Below are positions 18,335 to 28,443 of a DNA stretch of 64,000 nucleotides, piece after piece. The notes beneath the pieces were generated by a model. It was not told the DNA's origin. It saw only the letters and a program-made list of their open reading frames with translations, and did no database searches. Each line of letters begins with the position of its first letter. Within the stretch, counting starts at the first letter, position 1. The position numbers were made by a program, and so were the translations under genes. The stretch spans positions 620,001 through 684,000 of the forward strand of contig NZ_CP019044.1 of assembly GCF_001953055.1 (NCBI RefSeq). Direction: 5' to 3'. Origin of the DNA: Salaquimonas pukyongi (GTDB lineage Bacteria > Pseudomonadota > Alphaproteobacteria > Rhizobiales > Rhizobiaceae).

Positions 18335-19062
18335 CGACGCTTGCGGCAAAGCGCCGGCGCATCCTTGTGACCGGCGGCACGTCCGGAATTGGCCTGGAAC
18401 TCGTCCGCCGCTGGGTAAAGCGCCACGAGATCATTGCCACCGGGCGCTCCTTTCCTGAAGAACTTTCAGACCTGGCGGCGCAGAACCCGGGCCTTACCCA
18501 TTCAAGGACCGATCAGGCAAAGCCGAGGGATGCAGCTGGCCGGATTGCGGCGGCGATTACAGCGCGCGGCTGGGAGATGCTCGATCACGCGGTGCTCAAT
18601 GCCGGCACCGGCTTTGTCTGTGATCCGGCGGACGAGGATATCGCGCGAATTCTGGAAACGCTGACCACCAATCTGACGGCTTCCATGGTGCTGGCCCATC
18701 ATCTTTTCCCGCTGCTTGAAAAGGGTGGGGGAACGCTGACGCTGATCGGTTCGACGGCGCATCGCGGGGCTCCGGCCTTTGCAAGTTATGCCGCCTCCAA
18801 GGCGGGCCTGAACGGCTTTGCCCGCTCGCTGCGCGAAGAGTGGCGCGGCCGGGTGCGGGTGCAAATCCTTCATCCCGGTCCCACCCGCACAACCATGCAT
18901 CAAAAGGCCGGACTGGATACCGGCAGGGCAGGCGCGTTCTTCACACCGCCGGCTGCCATGGCGGCGATGATCGATCACGCCATCGCCCGCCGGGTTGCGG
19001 TCCGCAGGCTTTCCTTCCTGCGTTATTGGTCGGGCGAAGGCCTTTTGGCTCGGGGGCTGTGA
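18331..19062 (+). CDS. Short-chain dehydrogenase/reductase, first of a pair
   Basis: NAD(P)-dependent oxidoreductase with a Rossmann fold, 243 residues. It has the cofactor loop TGGTSGIG (near residue 14), the structural LNAG motif (AVLNAGTG) and the catalytic Ser and YAASK (GSTAHRGAPAFASYAASK). The substrate is unknown. It overlaps ribF by four bases and is followed within one base by a second SDR gene, so the two are co-expressed and may form a pair or act on related substrates. Confidence 0.85.
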   Translation: MTTLAAKRRRILVTGGTSGIGLELVRRWVKRHEIIATGRSFPEELSDLAAQNPGLTHSRTDQAKPRDAAGRIAAAITARGWEMLDHAVLNAGTGFVCDPADEDIARILETLTTNLTASMVLAHHLFPLLEKGGGTLTLIGSTAHRGAPAFASYAASKAGLNGFARSLREEWRGRVRVQILHPGPTRTTMHQKAGLDTGRAGAFFTPPAAMAAMIDHAIARRVAVRRLSFLRYWSGEGLLARGL

Positions 19063-19063
19063 A

Positions 19064-19828
19064 GTGGCGAAGAAAAGGGCATTGATCACCGGCACATCCA
19101 TGGGGCTTGGCAGGGCATTTGCTGAAAAACTGGTGCAGGACGGCTGGCAATTGGTAACCGTTGACCGTCATGCTCACACCGGACGGGAGTTTTCTGCAAC
19201 GAATGGCGTTCATTTTCAGTGCGACCTGTCAGAGCCTGCTGAAGTTGAAAAACTGCTGACCCGCCTTGCACGGAAAGAAACGTTTGATCTTGTCATCCTG
19301 AATGCGGGCGCCAATGCTACGGGCCGGTTTGAAGTGATTGATGCCGATGCGATCCCCAGGCTCGTTCATCTCAACGCTTTCGCTCCCATGGCACTTGCTG
19401 CCGGTCTTGCCCGCGCCGGCAAACTGAATGCAGGTTCCAATCTGGTGTTCGTCTCCTCGCTTTCCCATTTCACCGCCTATCCCGGCGCGTCGGTTTATGC
19501 CGCAACCAAGGATGTGATTGCCATCTACGCAAAAAGCATCCGCAAGCCGTTTGCCCGGCAGGGTATCTCGGTCAGTTGTGCCTTTCCCGGGCCGTTGCGC
19601 ACCGCCCATGCCGAGCGTCACGCACCGAAAGGGGCCAAGGCGGAAAAACGCATGTTGCCGCAGGAGGCAGCGCAGAAAATTCTGGCCGGTGCCCTTTCCG
19701 GCAAACCGACGATCATTCCAGGTTTCGGGCCGGTGTTCTTTTCCTTTGCGGGAAGGGGGTTTCCAGGCTTGGCGGCACGGGCCATGCGCCGCCTGATCTA
19801 TGACAGGCTGGACCGCGAGGTGTGGTGA
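19064..19828 (+). CDS. Short-chain dehydrogenase/reductase, second of a pair
   Basis: Second SDR, about 254 residues from a GTG start at 19064. That start lies one base after the stop of the previous gene and places TGTSMGLG at residue 9. An upstream in-frame ATG at 18995 would lie deep in the previous gene and add residues with no family match. Catalytic residues are seen in SSLSHFTAYPGASVYAATK. Similarity to its neighbour is low apart from SDR motifs. It is convergent with the RES toxin gene, and the two stop codons abut with no spacer. Confidence 0.85.
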   Translation: MAKKRALITGTSMGLGRAFAEKLVQDGWQLVTVDRHAHTGREFSATNGVHFQCDLSEPAEVEKLLTRLARKETFDLVILNAGANATGRFEVIDADAIPRLVHLNAFAPMALAAGLARAGKLNAGSNLVFVSSLSHFTAYPGASVYAATKDVIAIYAKSIRKPFARQGISVSCAFPGPLRTAHAERHAPKGAKAEKRMLPQEAAQKILAGALSGKPTIIPGFGPVFFSFAGRGFPGLAARAMRRLIYDRLDREVW

Positions 19829-20263
19829 TTAAACCCGAAAACGTCGATCAATGGCATGTCGGTTCGATGAAACAATCTTTATTCCGCTTTCCTGCAGGGC
19901 CGCCGGATTGATCAGATAATTGAAGGCATTCGGTGCGATGATACAGGGAACCTGCAGAACCATACCCTCGTCCTTTTCCACGAAATCCTGCCAGATTTGC
20001 CGGGTAACCATGACATCGTCCTGCCACCCGGTGCGCAGTTGTGGTTCTTTTATGACAACATCATCGGGTATCCGGATTTCCAGCAATTGATAGAAATCCG
20101 GCAGAAGCGCCAGATCGGCATGAACCAGCATTTCCAGCAATGCGGTTGAGACATGATCGGAGGTATAGACAATGGGAGTGCCGCGATGGTTCCACCGCGC
20201 TGCATAAATCATCCCGCCACGGCCCGACAAGTCGGCGAAAGCGGAGATGCGCCAGACTTTCAT
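19829..20263 (-). CDS. RES-domain toxin of a RES/Xre toxin-antitoxin pair
   Basis: RES-family toxins deplete cellular NAD+, and the 144-residue product has the family blocks in order. The N-terminal WRIS holds the conserved Arg. Next come YTSDHVSTALLEMLVH, with the Ser and Glu positions, and VPCIIAPNAFNYLINP near residue 106. The usual VPSA is VPCI here. It starts three bases after the antitoxin stop, the standard antitoxin-then-toxin order of RES/Xre loci. The frame is intact, so the toxin is probably functional when freed. Confidence 0.9.
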   Translation of the reverse strand: MKVWRISAFADLSGRGGMIYAARWNHRGTPIVYTSDHVSTALLEMLVHADLALLPDFYQLLEIRIPDDVVIKEPQLRTGWQDDVMVTRQIWQDFVEKDEGMVLQVPCIIAPNAFNYLINPAALQESGIKIVSSNRHAIDRRFRV

Positions 20264-20266
20264 CGG

Positions 20267-20680
20267 TTATGAATACATGCCGAATTCAATGTGCCCCAAC
20301 ACTTCCGAGACGTGGAATGCACCGGACTCAGACTTCAGAAGTTCCATGGGAATGGCACCGTTCAAAGCCCGGTTTGGGCGGCGCAGCCATAAATTGGCTT
20401 TCTCTCTTGTACCCAGAACCCGTTCTGCGTGCTCCATGATGCGCTCAAGACGCAACACACGGTCCGACTCGTCAAGCGGTAGCGGTTTTGGGCTCTTTTT
20501 CCTGCGGTCAAGGGTACGCCGGGGCGCCACAACCTCGGCGATTTCCCCGGCCGAAAACCCCAGGGACTTCAGCTTTTCCAATCGGCTTGCCGGCACTTTG
20601 AAGGCGCTGACAGAAGGGTTCGTCCCTGCACGCGCTTTCTCGTCAACCGCTGGTGCTGCTGCCTGAATGTTGTTACTCAT
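20267..20680 (-). CDS. Xre/MbcA/ParS-type antitoxin (DUF2384) of the RES pair
   Basis: Antitoxin and probable autorepressor of the downstream RES toxin. The start at 20680 (MSNNIQAAAP) follows GAGAGGCGG, while an upstream Met at 20743 falls before the promoter and is rejected. A central region (about 45-75) with SLGFSAGEIAEVV fits the HTH part. The C-terminal toxin-binding domain ends LLKSESGAFHVSEVLGHIEFG, matching the MbcA/ParS/Xre family. It is 137 residues long. The promoter at 20737-20709 carries a palindrome that it may bind. Confidence 0.88.
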   Translation of the reverse strand: MSNNIQAAAPAVDEKARAGTNPSVSAFKVPASRLEKLKSLGFSAGEIAEVVAPRRTLDRRKKSPKPLPLDESDRVLRLERIMEHAERVLGTREKANLWLRRPNRALNGAIPMELLKSESGAFHVSEVLGHIEFGMYS

Positions 20681-20708
20681 TGCCGCCTCTCTTTGCCATT
20701 TGCCATAT

Positions 20709-20737
20709 AGAGTATGCGCATTTGGCGCAAAATTCAA
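20709..20737 (-). promoter_or_regulatory. Toxin-antitoxin promoter with palindrome filling the spacer
   Basis: On the minus strand TTGAAT (20737-20732) and TACTCT (20714-20709) are 17 bases apart. The spacer holds the inverted repeat TGCGC-N5-GCGCA (20729-20715), immediately next to the -10 element. A repressor bound there would block polymerase, which fits autoregulation by the antitoxin. Confidence 0.5.
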
Positions 20738-20987
20738 GAACAAGCCTATTTATTCGCCCTCTGCCTGCTGCTATGGAAGCGCCATGAAAAAGCGCCCCGC
20801 CTTCGCCTTTGCCATACGAATTACCGGCCCGGTCCCGGCCTGAGCCTTGTCGGCCAGCCGGGTCCCGGGAAGCGTTGTTGTCTGGGTTGTACCGGCATGC
20901 GCCGCACGGCCTTTTCCCTGCAAGTTCGAGTAAACCGCAAGGTCCCCGCCGCTTGATTGCAAGCGGGCACACCACCGATTGAGAACA
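20738..20987. other. Intergenic stretch between the toxin-antitoxin pair and ileS
   Basis: With the TA promoter, the gap without genes is just over 300 bases. It holds a short hairpin (CCGCTTG-N4-CAAGCGG, 20949-20966) about 20 bases before the ileS ATG, with no T-run and no T-box features. No small gene with a ribosome binding site was recognised. The ileS promoter must lie here. Confidence 0.4.
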
Positions 20988-23900
20988 ATGACTGACAAGA
21001 ACACCCAAGACCGAGACTGGTCTCAAACGCTTTATCTGCCGAAAACCGAGTTTCCCATGCGCGCCGGCTTGCCGAAGAAGGAGCCGGAAATCGTCGCCCG
21101 CTGGCAGGAAATGGACCTCTACCGCCTGCTGCGCGAGGATGCGAGGGACCGCCCGCTCTACGTGCTGCATGACGGCCCGCCCTATGCCAATGGCAACATC
21201 CATATCGGCCATGCACTCAACAAGATCCTGAAGGACGTCATCACCCGTTCCTTCCAGATGCGTGGTTACAACTCGAACTATGTGCCCGGCTGGGATTGTC
21301 ACGGCCTGCCGATCGAATGGAAGATCGAGGAACAATACCGCGCAAAGGGCAAAAACAAGGACGAGGTGCCGGTCAACGAATTCCGCAGGGAATGCCGCGA
21401 ATTTGCCCAGCACTGGATCGATGTACAGACCGAGGAATTCAAGCGCCTGGGCGTTGAGGGCGATTTCAAACAGCCCTACACCACGATGAATTTCAAGGCA
21501 GAGGCCCGCATCGCTGGTGAACTGTTGAAATTCGCCATGTCCGGACAGCTCTATCGCGGCTCCAAGCCGGTGATGTGGTCCGTGGTCGAGCGCACCGCAC
21601 TGGCCGAAGCCGAAGTCGAGTATCAGGATTACGAGTCCGACACGATCTGGGTGAAGTTTCCTGTTACAGCTGGCTCCGATGAACTGTCGGATGCCTTCGT
21701 CGTTATCTGGACGACGACGCCCTGGACCATCCCCGGCAACCGCGCCATCTCCTATTCCAGCCGCATTGGTTACGGTCTTTACGAGGTCACGGCGGCCGAA
21801 AACGACTTTGGCCCGCGCCCGGGCGAGAAGCTGATCTTTGCCGACAAGCTGGCGGCAGGTTCCTTCGAAAAAGCAAAGCTCGAATACAAGCGCCTGCGCG
21901 ATGTTGCAGCAGACGAACTGGCGGCCCTTGCCTGTGCCCATCCGTTGAAGGGCTTTGGCGGCGGCTACGAATTTGCCGTTCCCCTGCTGGAAGGCGATCA
22001 CGTTACCGACGATGCCGGTACCGGCTTTGTCCACACTGCCCCTGGCCATGGCCGGGAGGATTTTGATGCCTGGATGGACAACGCCCGCGATCTTGAGGGG
22101 CGGGGCATTTCTCCCGCCATCCCCTTCACCGTGGACGATGCGGGCTATTTTACCAAGGATGCACCAGGCTTCGGTCCTGACCGGGAAGAGGGCGCAGCCC
22201 GCGTCATCGATGACAAGGGCAAGAAGGGCAACGCCAATCAGGCGGTCATCACCGCGCTGATCGAGGCCGACCGGCTGTTTGCCCGTGGCCGCCTGAAACA
22301 CACCTATCCCCATTCATGGCGCTCGAAGAAGCCGGTAATCTTCCGCAACACGCCGCAATGGTTCGTCTATATGGACAAGGATTTGGGTGACGGCTCGACC
22401 TTGCGTTCGCGTGCGCTCAACGCCATCGACGACACCCGCTTTGTGCCGTCCGCCGGTCAGGTGCGCCTGCGTTCGATGATTGCCGAGCGGCCCGACTGGG
22501 TGCTGTCGCGCCAGCGCGCCTGGGGCGTGCCGATATGCGTCTTTGCCGATGAAGACGGCAATGTGCTCAAGGACGAAGCCGTCAATGCCCGCATTCTCGA
22601 AGCCTTCAAGGCTGAAGGAGCAGATGCCTGGTTTGCCGAAGGGGCAAAGGAGCGTTTTCTCGGCAACGACCATGATCCCGCCAAATGGATAAAGGTCACG
22701 GACATTCTCGACGTGTGGTTCGATTCAGGTTCCACCCATGCCTTTACGCTTGAAGATCGCGACGATCTGAAATGGCCGGCCGACGTCTATCTGGAAGGAT
22801 CGGACCAGCACCGTGGCTGGTTTCATTCCTCCTTGCTGGAAAGTTGCGGCACGCGCGGCCGTGCGCCCTATGAGACCGTTATCACCCATGGCTTCACCAT
22901 GGCTGAGGACGGCCGCAAGATGTCGAAGTCACTCAACAACCAGGTCTTTCCACAGGATGTGATGAACAAGTCCGGCGCAGACATTCTGCGCCTTTGGGTG
23001 ATGACCACCGACTACTGGGAAGACCAGCGCCTCGGCCAGACCATCATCCAGACCAACATCGACGCCTATCGCAAACTCAGAAACACCATCCGCTGGATGC
23101 TCGGTACCCTTGCCCACGATGCAGGGGACGAAGTAGTGCCTGCCGACATGCCGGAGCTGGAGCGGCTGATGCTGCACCGGCTGCGGGAACTCGATGGCGT
23201 CGTCAACACCGGCTATGACAGTTTTGACTTCAAGCGCATCGCTCACCATCTGCTCGATTTCATGGTCACCGACCTGTCGGCATTCTATTTCGATATCCGC
23301 AAGGACACGCTCTATTGCGATGCGCCTTCGAGTCTGCGCCGCAAGGCGGCGCTGCAGGTCGTGCGTCTCGTTTTCGAGCGCGTGGTCACCTGGCTCGCCC
23401 CCATGTTGCCCTTTACCATGGAAGAAGCCTGGCTTGAGCGGTTCCCGCAGGCCCGCTCCGTGCATCTGGAACAGTTCCGCAAATGCCCCGAGGACTGGCG
23501 CGATGATGCGCTGGCTGCCAAATGGAAGAAGGTTCGCCGGGTGCGCCGTGTGGTTACCGGCGCGCTGGAGATCGAGCGCCGTGAAAAGCGCATTGGCTCC
23601 TCGCTCGAATCGGCTCCTGTTGTCCACATCACCGATGATGAACTGATGGCCGCGGTTGAAGGGCTTGATCTTGCCGAAATCTGCATCACAAGCCAGATCG
23701 GCGTATCCGCCGATGCGCCGCCTGCAGATGCCTTCATGCTGGACGAGGTTTCCGGCGTTGGCGTGGTTCACAAACCCGCGCAAGGCAGGAAATGCGCCCG
23801 ATCATGGCGGATTTTGCCGGAAGTCGGCTCTGATCCCGATTATCCAGAGCTTTCGCTGCGCGACGCTGCTGCTGTGCGCGAGATCGACGCAAAAGCCTGA
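20988..23900 (+). CDS. ileS: Isoleucine--tRNA ligase
   Basis: Class I synthetase charging tRNA-Ile, about 970 residues. The HIGH motif lies in [11 protein letters not shown] (near residue 66) and the KMSKS motif in [12 protein letters not shown] (near 642). Between them lies the CP1 editing domain, including [10 protein letters not shown] and [12 protein letters not shown]. The C-terminal zinc-knuckle of the E. coli enzyme is reduced to [13 protein letters not shown] with only one cysteine, as in other rhizobial IleS. ATG at 20988 is preferred over TTG at 20979. Confidence 0.97.
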   Translation: MTDKNTQDRDWSQTLYLPKTEFPMRAGLPKKEPEIVARWQEMDLYRLLREDARDRPLYVLHDGPPYANGNIHIGHALNKILKDVITRSFQMRGYNSNYVPGWDCHGLPIEWKIEEQYRAKGKNKDEVPVNEFRRECREFAQHWIDVQTEEFKRLGVEGDFKQPYTTMNFKAEARIAGELLKFAMSGQLYRGSKPVMWSVVERTALAEAEVEYQDYESDTIWVKFPVTAGSDELSDAFVVIWTTTPWTIPGNRAISYSSRIGYGLYEVTAAENDFGPRPGEKLIFADKLAAGSFEKAKLEYKRLRDVAADELAALACAHPLKGFGGGYEFAVPLLEGDHVTDDAGTGFVHTAPGHGREDFDAWMDNARDLEGRGISPAIPFTVDDAGYFTKDAPGFGPDREEGAARVIDDKGKKGNANQAVITALIEADRLFARGRLKHTYPHSWRSKKPVIFRNTPQWFVYMDKDLGDGSTLRSRALNAIDDTRFVPSAGQVRLRSMIAERPDWVLSRQRAWGVPICVFADEDGNVLKDEAVNARILEAFKAEGADAWFAEGAKERFLGNDHDPAKWIKVTDILDVWFDSGSTHAFTLEDRDDLKWPADVYLEGSDQHRGWFHSSLLESCGTRGRAPYETVITHGFTMAEDGRKMSKSLNNQVFPQDVMNKSGADILRLWVMTTDYWEDQRLGQTIIQTNIDAYRKLRNTIRWMLGTLAHDAGDEVVPADMPELERLMLHRLRELDGVVNTGYDSFDFKRIAHHLLDFMVTDLSAFYFDIRKDTLYCDAPSSLRRKAALQVVRLVFERVVTWLAPMLPFTMEEAWLERFPQARSVHLEQFRKCPEDWRDDALAAKWKKVRRVRRVVTGALEIERREKRIGSSLESAPVVHITDDELMAAVEGLDLAEICITSQIGVSADAPPADAFMLDEVSGVGVVHKPAQGRKCARSWRILPEVGSDPDYPELSLRDAAAVREIDAKA

Positions 23901-24155
23901 TTCCCGGCGTTATCAGCCGCATCATCGGCCTGAACCGGCATCTTCAGCGTTAACCCCGTTGGCGGTTTACGGCGCACAGGAGCGGGAATCCTCCCACCGC
24001 GCGGAGCTGTCGCATTGATTCAGGGGGGATAATGCGATATTTTCATCGCGTGCCGGAAATACGCCGTATTTCTGGCTATGCATGCGCACGATACCGGACA
24101 AGCCGGCTCAGACCGGAGTTTGAGTGCAACGCGTGACAAGGCTCAGGGGAGCGCT

Positions 24156-24836
24156 GTGATTACTGAAAAATCCACAATGGTGCTGGCCGGCGTCCTGCTG
24201 GCTTCTGCAACGCTTTCAGGCTGTGTAGGCGGCACCACCTATGGAACCGGCGTCGCCCAGGAAAAGGCGACGGTGAGCGATCTTGCGAACATCCTCTCGT
24301 TCCGCAAGAAGCGTCCCCAGAAAATCGACTATGATCCCCGGCCCGATTTGGTGGTTCCCGAGGAGAAACAGCTGATCGAGCCAACGCAGAGTGCCGAAGT
24401 GGACGATCAAGCCTGGCCGGAAACCCCCGAACAAAGAATTGCCCGCGTTCGCGAGGAGGCTGAATCGGTGCGTGGCGATATTGTCGAGGAAATGCGGTTT
24501 GCCCGCAGCACCAAGAATTTCCGTTCAGCCGGTCCGGGCGATGCCCCCAAGGGAGAAGGCATCCCCAATGTAAACTGCGATCCGAGCGGCATTTCGGCGC
24601 GCCGCTGTACCCCATCGGAAATTTCCAAGGCAGTGCGCGCTGAACGCAAGGAAATCGCCTCGGTCGGCAAGACCGGCCATCAGCGCCGCTATCTGACGGA
24701 ACCGCCGATTGAATACCGCACCTATTCGGAAAATGCGCCGGTCGGCGATCAGGGCTACACAGAAGAAGAACTGGCCAAGGCGGCAGCAGATCGCAAACGC
24801 CGTGAGCTCGAAGAAGCCACCAGGCCAAGTCTGTAG
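24156..24836 (+). CDS. Outer-membrane-type lipoprotein, conserved in Rhizobiales
   Basis: Secreted lipoprotein of about 226 residues. The start is a GTG at 24156 preceded by GGGGAG. The signal MVLAGVLLASATLSGC ends in lipobox LSGC, with the lipidated Cys near residue 23. Asp is not at position +2, so outer-membrane sorting is expected. The mature part is hydrophilic and disorder-prone (PRPDLVVPEEKQL, many Glu/Arg) with a small Cys-containing block CDPSGISARRCTP that could form a disulphide. No enzymatic motif is seen. It lies alone, with ileS upstream and tadA convergent 11 bases downstream. Confidence 0.75.
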   Translation: MITEKSTMVLAGVLLASATLSGCVGGTTYGTGVAQEKATVSDLANILSFRKKRPQKIDYDPRPDLVVPEEKQLIEPTQSAEVDDQAWPETPEQRIARVREEAESVRGDIVEEMRFARSTKNFRSAGPGDAPKGEGIPNVNCDPSGISARRCTPSEISKAVRAERKEIASVGKTGHQRRYLTEPPIEYRTYSENAPVGDQGYTEEELAKAAADRKRRELEEATRPSL

Positions 24837-24847
24837 GGGCCTGGAGC

Positions 24848-25294
24848 CTAATTCCGCAGTTTCTTGAAGAATTCCGTCAGCAATTCATTGGCGCGGATTT
24901 CCTGTATTCCCGAATAGACTTCCGGCCGGTGGTGGCAGGCTGCGCTGGAATAAAACCGTGTGCCGTTTTCCACCGCGCCGCCTTTTGGGTCGGATGCGGC
25001 ATAGTAAAGCCGCCGGATGCGCGCAAAACTGATGGCCGCCGCACACATGGCACAGGGCTCCAGCGTTACCGTAAGATCACAATCGGTCAGCCGTTCGTTT
25101 TCAAGCGCGCGGCATGCCTCGCGGATCACAAGAATTTCCGCATGGGCAGTAGGATCGTTCTGCTCGCGGGTCCGGTTGCCCGCCCGTGCGACAAGCCTGC
25201 CATCCTTCGAGATGACCGCACCCACCGGAATTTCGCCCCGGGCACCGGCCGCGGCGGCTTCTTCCATCGCAATGTCCATCCAGCCGCTCAACAT
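24848..25294 (-). CDS. tadA: tRNA-specific adenosine deaminase
   Basis: Deaminates the wobble adenosine of tRNA-Arg(ACG) to inosine. The zinc site and catalytic Glu are in TAHAEILVI (near residue 54), and the zinc cysteines in PCAMC (near 83). The C-terminal [14 protein letters not shown] helix is normal. It is about 148 residues from the ATG at 25294; a TTG at 25324 and ATG at 25279 are alternatives. It is divergent from rluB, with only about 75 bases between starts. Confidence 0.95.
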   Translation of the reverse strand: MLSGWMDIAMEEAAAAGARGEIPVGAVISKDGRLVARAGNRTREQNDPTAHAEILVIREACRALENERLTDCDLTVTLEPCAMCAAAISFARIRRLYYAASDPKGGAVENGTRFYSSAACHHRPEVYSGIQEIRANELLTEFFKKLRN

Positions 25295-25368
25295 TGGCTC
25301 CGGTTTTTTGCGCCACTGACACAATGGTGGCTGTTCGCCGAACTCAAAACCGTCTAAATCATCCCGTC

Positions 25369-26400
25369 ATGCAAGACAAACCTGAAACCACACACACACC
25401 GGCCGGGCAAGAAGACAAGCCGGAGCGGATTGCCAAGCGCATGGCCCGTGCCGGCCTTTGCTCGCGGCGCGAAGCGGAGGCCTGGATTGCTGCAGGCAGG
25501 GTCCGTCTTAACGGCAAGGTGCTGAACACGCCGGCGGTGACCGTCAGCAACGCAGATCATATCGAGGTGGACGGTGAGGTTTTGCCGGCGAAGGACCGCA
25601 CGCGGCTGTGGCTTTATCACAAGCCGTCCGGACTGGTGACGACAAACCGCGATCCTGAAGGACGCAAAACGGTGTTCGATGCCCTGCCGGAAAACCTGCC
25701 GCGCGTTATCACGGTGGGCCGGCTTGATATCAACACCGAGGGTCTGATGCTGTTGACCAATGATGGCGGCCTTGCACGGGTTCTGGAATTGCCCGATACC
25801 GGCTGGTTGCGCCGATATCGGGTGCGTGTTCACGGTTCGGTCAACCAGCAACAACTCGACACACTCAAGGAAGGGATCGCCGTTGACGGGGTTCTCTACG
25901 GCTCCATCGAGGCAGTGCTGGAGCGCACCCAGGGAACCAATGCCTGGATCACCATGGCGTTCCGGGAAGGAAAAAACCGCGAAGTCAAACAGGTCCTGGG
26001 GACGCTGGGTCTTGCCGTCACCCGCCTCATCCGTGTTTCCTACGGTCCCTTTCAGCTTGGCGATCTTGAACCCGGCACGGTACGCGAAATCAGGGGCCGC
26101 ACCCTTCGCGACCAGTTGGGCGCCCGGTTGATCGACAAGGCCGGGGCGCAGTTCGAAACCGCTGCACCCAACCCCGCCCTCAAACCAAACAGCGTCCAGC
26201 CTGCAACGCAAAAAAAGAGCCCTGCAAAAAAGGCATCAAGGGGCAAGCGGTACAATACGGGCAACAGAAAACCCGCCGCCGAGGAAGCGCTGGACAAACT
26301 GTCGACACGGCCCGCCAAAAAGCGCAAACCAAAGGTCGCCCGCAAGGTATCGCCTGCAGTGCCACAAAAGGGGAAACCCGGTGCGGATCGTCGGCGGTAA
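25369..26400 (+). CDS. rluB: 23S rRNA pseudouridine synthase, RluB/RsuA family
   Basis: Modifies a uridine in rRNA to pseudouridine; relatives act on 23S U2605 or 16S U516. An S4 RNA-binding domain lies at residues about 20-70 ([21 protein letters not shown]). The catalytic domain carries [17 protein letters not shown] with the nucleophilic Asp. An unusually long basic tail of about 85 residues (many Lys, Arg, Pro, Ala) follows and is probably disordered RNA-binding sequence, common in alphaproteobacteria. The end overlaps rsmD by 20 bases, linking two rRNA-modification genes. RluB rather than RsuA is inferred from general resemblance. Confidence 0.85.
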   Translation: MQDKPETTHTPAGQEDKPERIAKRMARAGLCSRREAEAWIAAGRVRLNGKVLNTPAVTVSNADHIEVDGEVLPAKDRTRLWLYHKPSGLVTTNRDPEGRKTVFDALPENLPRVITVGRLDINTEGLMLLTNDGGLARVLELPDTGWLRRYRVRVHGSVNQQQLDTLKEGIAVDGVLYGSIEAVLERTQGTNAWITMAFREGKNREVKQVLGTLGLAVTRLIRVSYGPFQLGDLEPGTVREIRGRTLRDQLGARLIDKAGAQFETAAPNPALKPNSVQPATQKKSPAKKASRGKRYNTGNRKPAAEEALDKLSTRPAKKRKPKVARKVSPAVPQKGKPGADRRR

Positions 26401-26956
26401 GTTTGGCGGGCGGCGGCTGGCCGGCCCAAAGTCAAACACAAACAGAGGCCTGATCCGGCCGACCAGCGACCGCAATCGCGAGAGCCTGTTCAACATTCTG
26501 GCAGCCCGCATGGATGTTACCGGCAAGCGGGTGATCGACCTGTTTGCCGGCACCGGTGCGCTCGGTCTCGAGGCATTGTCCCGGGGCGCGTCCTATGCGC
26601 TGTTTGTCGACAACAGCACCGAAGGCCGCGCCCTGCTCAGAACCAATATCGAGCAATTGGGGCTGCAGGGCTGCACCCGGATTTTCAGGCGCGATGCCAC
26701 CAGGCCCGGCCCGTGCGGAAACATGCCGCCATTTGATCTCGCCTTTCTCGATCCACCCTACGCCAAGGGGCTGGGAGAGCGTGCGCTTGCCGCATTAAGG
26801 GATGGCGGCTGGCTGGCTGACGATGCCCTCGTGATATTGGAGGAAAATACGGCAGCCATGCCTGGCTCATTTGACGGCTATGACGTGCTGGACCTGCGAA
26901 CCCGTGGCGAGACGTCCATCGCCATTCTTTCGCCGTCTGAAACGCTTCACCGATGA
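26381..26956 (+). CDS. rsmD: 16S rRNA (guanine966-N2)-methyltransferase
   Basis: SAM-dependent enzyme methylating G966 of 16S rRNA in the 30S subunit. The 191-residue product starts with GTG inside the end of rluB. It has the N-terminal [12 protein letters not shown], the SAM-binding [18 protein letters not shown] (near residue 49) and the catalytic FLDPPY motif (near residue 121), which marks N-methylation of guanine. All expected parts are present. Confidence 0.95.
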   Translation: MRIVGGKFGGRRLAGPKSNTNRGLIRPTSDRNRESLFNILAARMDVTGKRVIDLFAGTGALGLEALSRGASYALFVDNSTEGRALLRTNIEQLGLQGCTRIFRRDATRPGPCGNMPPFDLAFLDPPYAKGLGERALAALRDGGWLADDALVILEENTAAMPGSFDGYDVLDLRTRGETSIAILSPSETLHR

Positions 26957-27060
26957 ACGTCTTGTGATGAAAGCCTGTGAATTTGCGCTGTTCATTTGAC
27001 GGCAGCCCGGTATGTTTCCCCGTAGTTTTGTGGAGTATTTCTGCGAGCTGTAGTTCCGGT

Positions 27061-28443
27061 TTGATCCGTCAATGGGAGGTTTCCATCCTGAGCTTTCGAA
27101 TTCGTATCGCCGCTGTTTGCCTGGCTGTTGCTTGCACCCTGGCAGCGTTTGCCGGCGCAAGCGCAGGCACTGCAGCAGGAAAGCCGGAGATATCCCGGTT
27201 TCTGCTTGCCAACGGCTTGGAAGTGGTGGTCATTCCGGACCGCCGCGCACCCGTCGTCACCCACATGGTCTGGTACAAGAGCGGTTCGGCGGAGGACCCA
27301 AGAGGAAAATCCGGCCTTGCACATTTCCTTGAGCATTTGATGTTCAAGGGAACCAGAAACGTTCCTGCCGGTGAATTTTCCGGCAAGGTGGCTGAAATCG
27401 GCGGGCAGGAAAATGCCTTCACCACCGTGGATTTCACCGCCTATTATCAGAAGGTTTCACCCCAGGCGCTGGAAATGGTCATGTTCTACGAGGCCGACCG
27501 CATGGCGAATCTGGTTTTAACCGAGGCCGTCATCGAACCGGAAAAGAATGTGATTTTGGAGGAGCGCCGCTCGCGGGTCGATTCAAGTCCGGGCGGTATT
27601 TTGGGCGAAACGGTTGCAGCCCTGCTTTACAAGCATCACCCCTACGGCATTCCGATCATTGGCTGGGAACACGAGATCAAGGGTCTTGCCCTTGACGATG
27701 CCATGCAGTTTTACAAGCAGCACTATCGGCCGGACAATGCCGTGCTGGTGGTTGCCGGCGATGTCGAGGCGCAAAACGTGCTGGAATTGGCGAGCCGCAC
27801 CTATGGCAAGCTGCCGCCTGGTGAAGGAGTGGTGCCGGTCAACCGGGTTGTTGAACCCGAGCCGGTGGCAGCACGCTCTGCCGAATATTTTGACGAGCGG
27901 GTGACAACCCCCTCCTTCGAGCGTTTCTACCTCGTTCCCTCCTATCAGACGGCACAGCCGGGAGAAGCCGAAGCGCTCGATCTGCTGGCATCGATCCTCG
28001 GCGGGTCAACCACCGCACGCATTTACCGCAAGCTGATTGTAGAAGATGAAATCGCCACGGGGGCAGGGGCCTGGTTTCAGGGCGCTTCCAGGGGCCAGAC
28101 CCGTTTCGGCCTCTATGGCAGGCCGCGCGGCAAATTCACCGTGGAAGACGTGGAGCGCGCCATTGCGGACGTACTCGACGACATCATCGAGAACGGGGTC
28201 AGCGAGGAAGAACTGAACCGCCAGCGCAATGCCCTGCTGAAAAGCGTCATTTTCGAGCGCGACAGCCAGACGACCCTTGCCCGCCTCTACGGCACGGTTC
28301 TTTCGCTGGGCGGTAAGATCGAGGACATCCACCAATGGCCGGATCGCATTGCCGCCGTAACCGTTGAGGACGTCAATGCTGTGGCACGCAAATATCTGCG
28401 CCCGCAGCGCTCCGTTACCTCCTATTTAAGGCCCAAGCCATGA
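27061..28443 (+). CDS. M16 family zinc metalloprotease, catalytic partner
   Basis: Secreted M16 (pitrilysin / processing-protease-like) peptidase. The inverted zinc motif HFLEH (HxxEH) is present with the downstream Glu in the EPEKNVILEE segment, so it should be active. After a signal segment (IRIAAVCLAVACTLAAF, ending ASA) come two M16 half-domains, about 460 residues in total. The start is unclear: TTG at 27061 is in frame, yet the best ribosome site GGGAGG (27074-27079) lies after it and before ATC and CTG codons at 27085 and 27088; an ATG at 26977 is also in frame. It overlaps the inactive partner gene by four bases. Confidence 0.9.
   Translation: MIRQWEVSILSFRIRIAAVCLAVACTLAAFAGASAGTAAGKPEISRFLLANGLEVVVIPDRRAPVVTHMVWYKSGSAEDPRGKSGLAHFLEHLMFKGTRNVPAGEFSGKVAEIGGQENAFTTVDFTAYYQKVSPQALEMVMFYEADRMANLVLTEAVIEPEKNVILEERRSRVDSSPGGILGETVAALLYKHHPYGIPIIGWEHEIKGLALDDAMQFYKQHYRPDNAVLVVAGDVEAQNVLELASRTYGKLPPGEGVVPVNRVVEPEPVAARSAEYFDERVTTPSFERFYLVPSYQTAQPGEAEALDLLASILGGSTTARIYRKLIVEDEIATGAGAWFQGASRGQTRFGLYGRPRGKFTVEDVERAIADVLDDIIENGVSEEELNRQRNALLKSVIFERDSQTTLARLYGTVLSLGGKIEDIHQWPDRIAAVTVEDVNAVARKYLRPQRSVTSYLRPKP

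Noticed and set aside
20949-20966. Hairpin before ileS as a T-box leader
   Set aside because: No T-box sequence, specifier stem or antiterminator was visible, and T-boxes are not expected in this lineage.
20673-22313. Long open frame of about 546 codons opposite ileS
   Set aside because: It is the high-GC antisense shadow of ileS, with no ribosome site and no recognisable family motifs.
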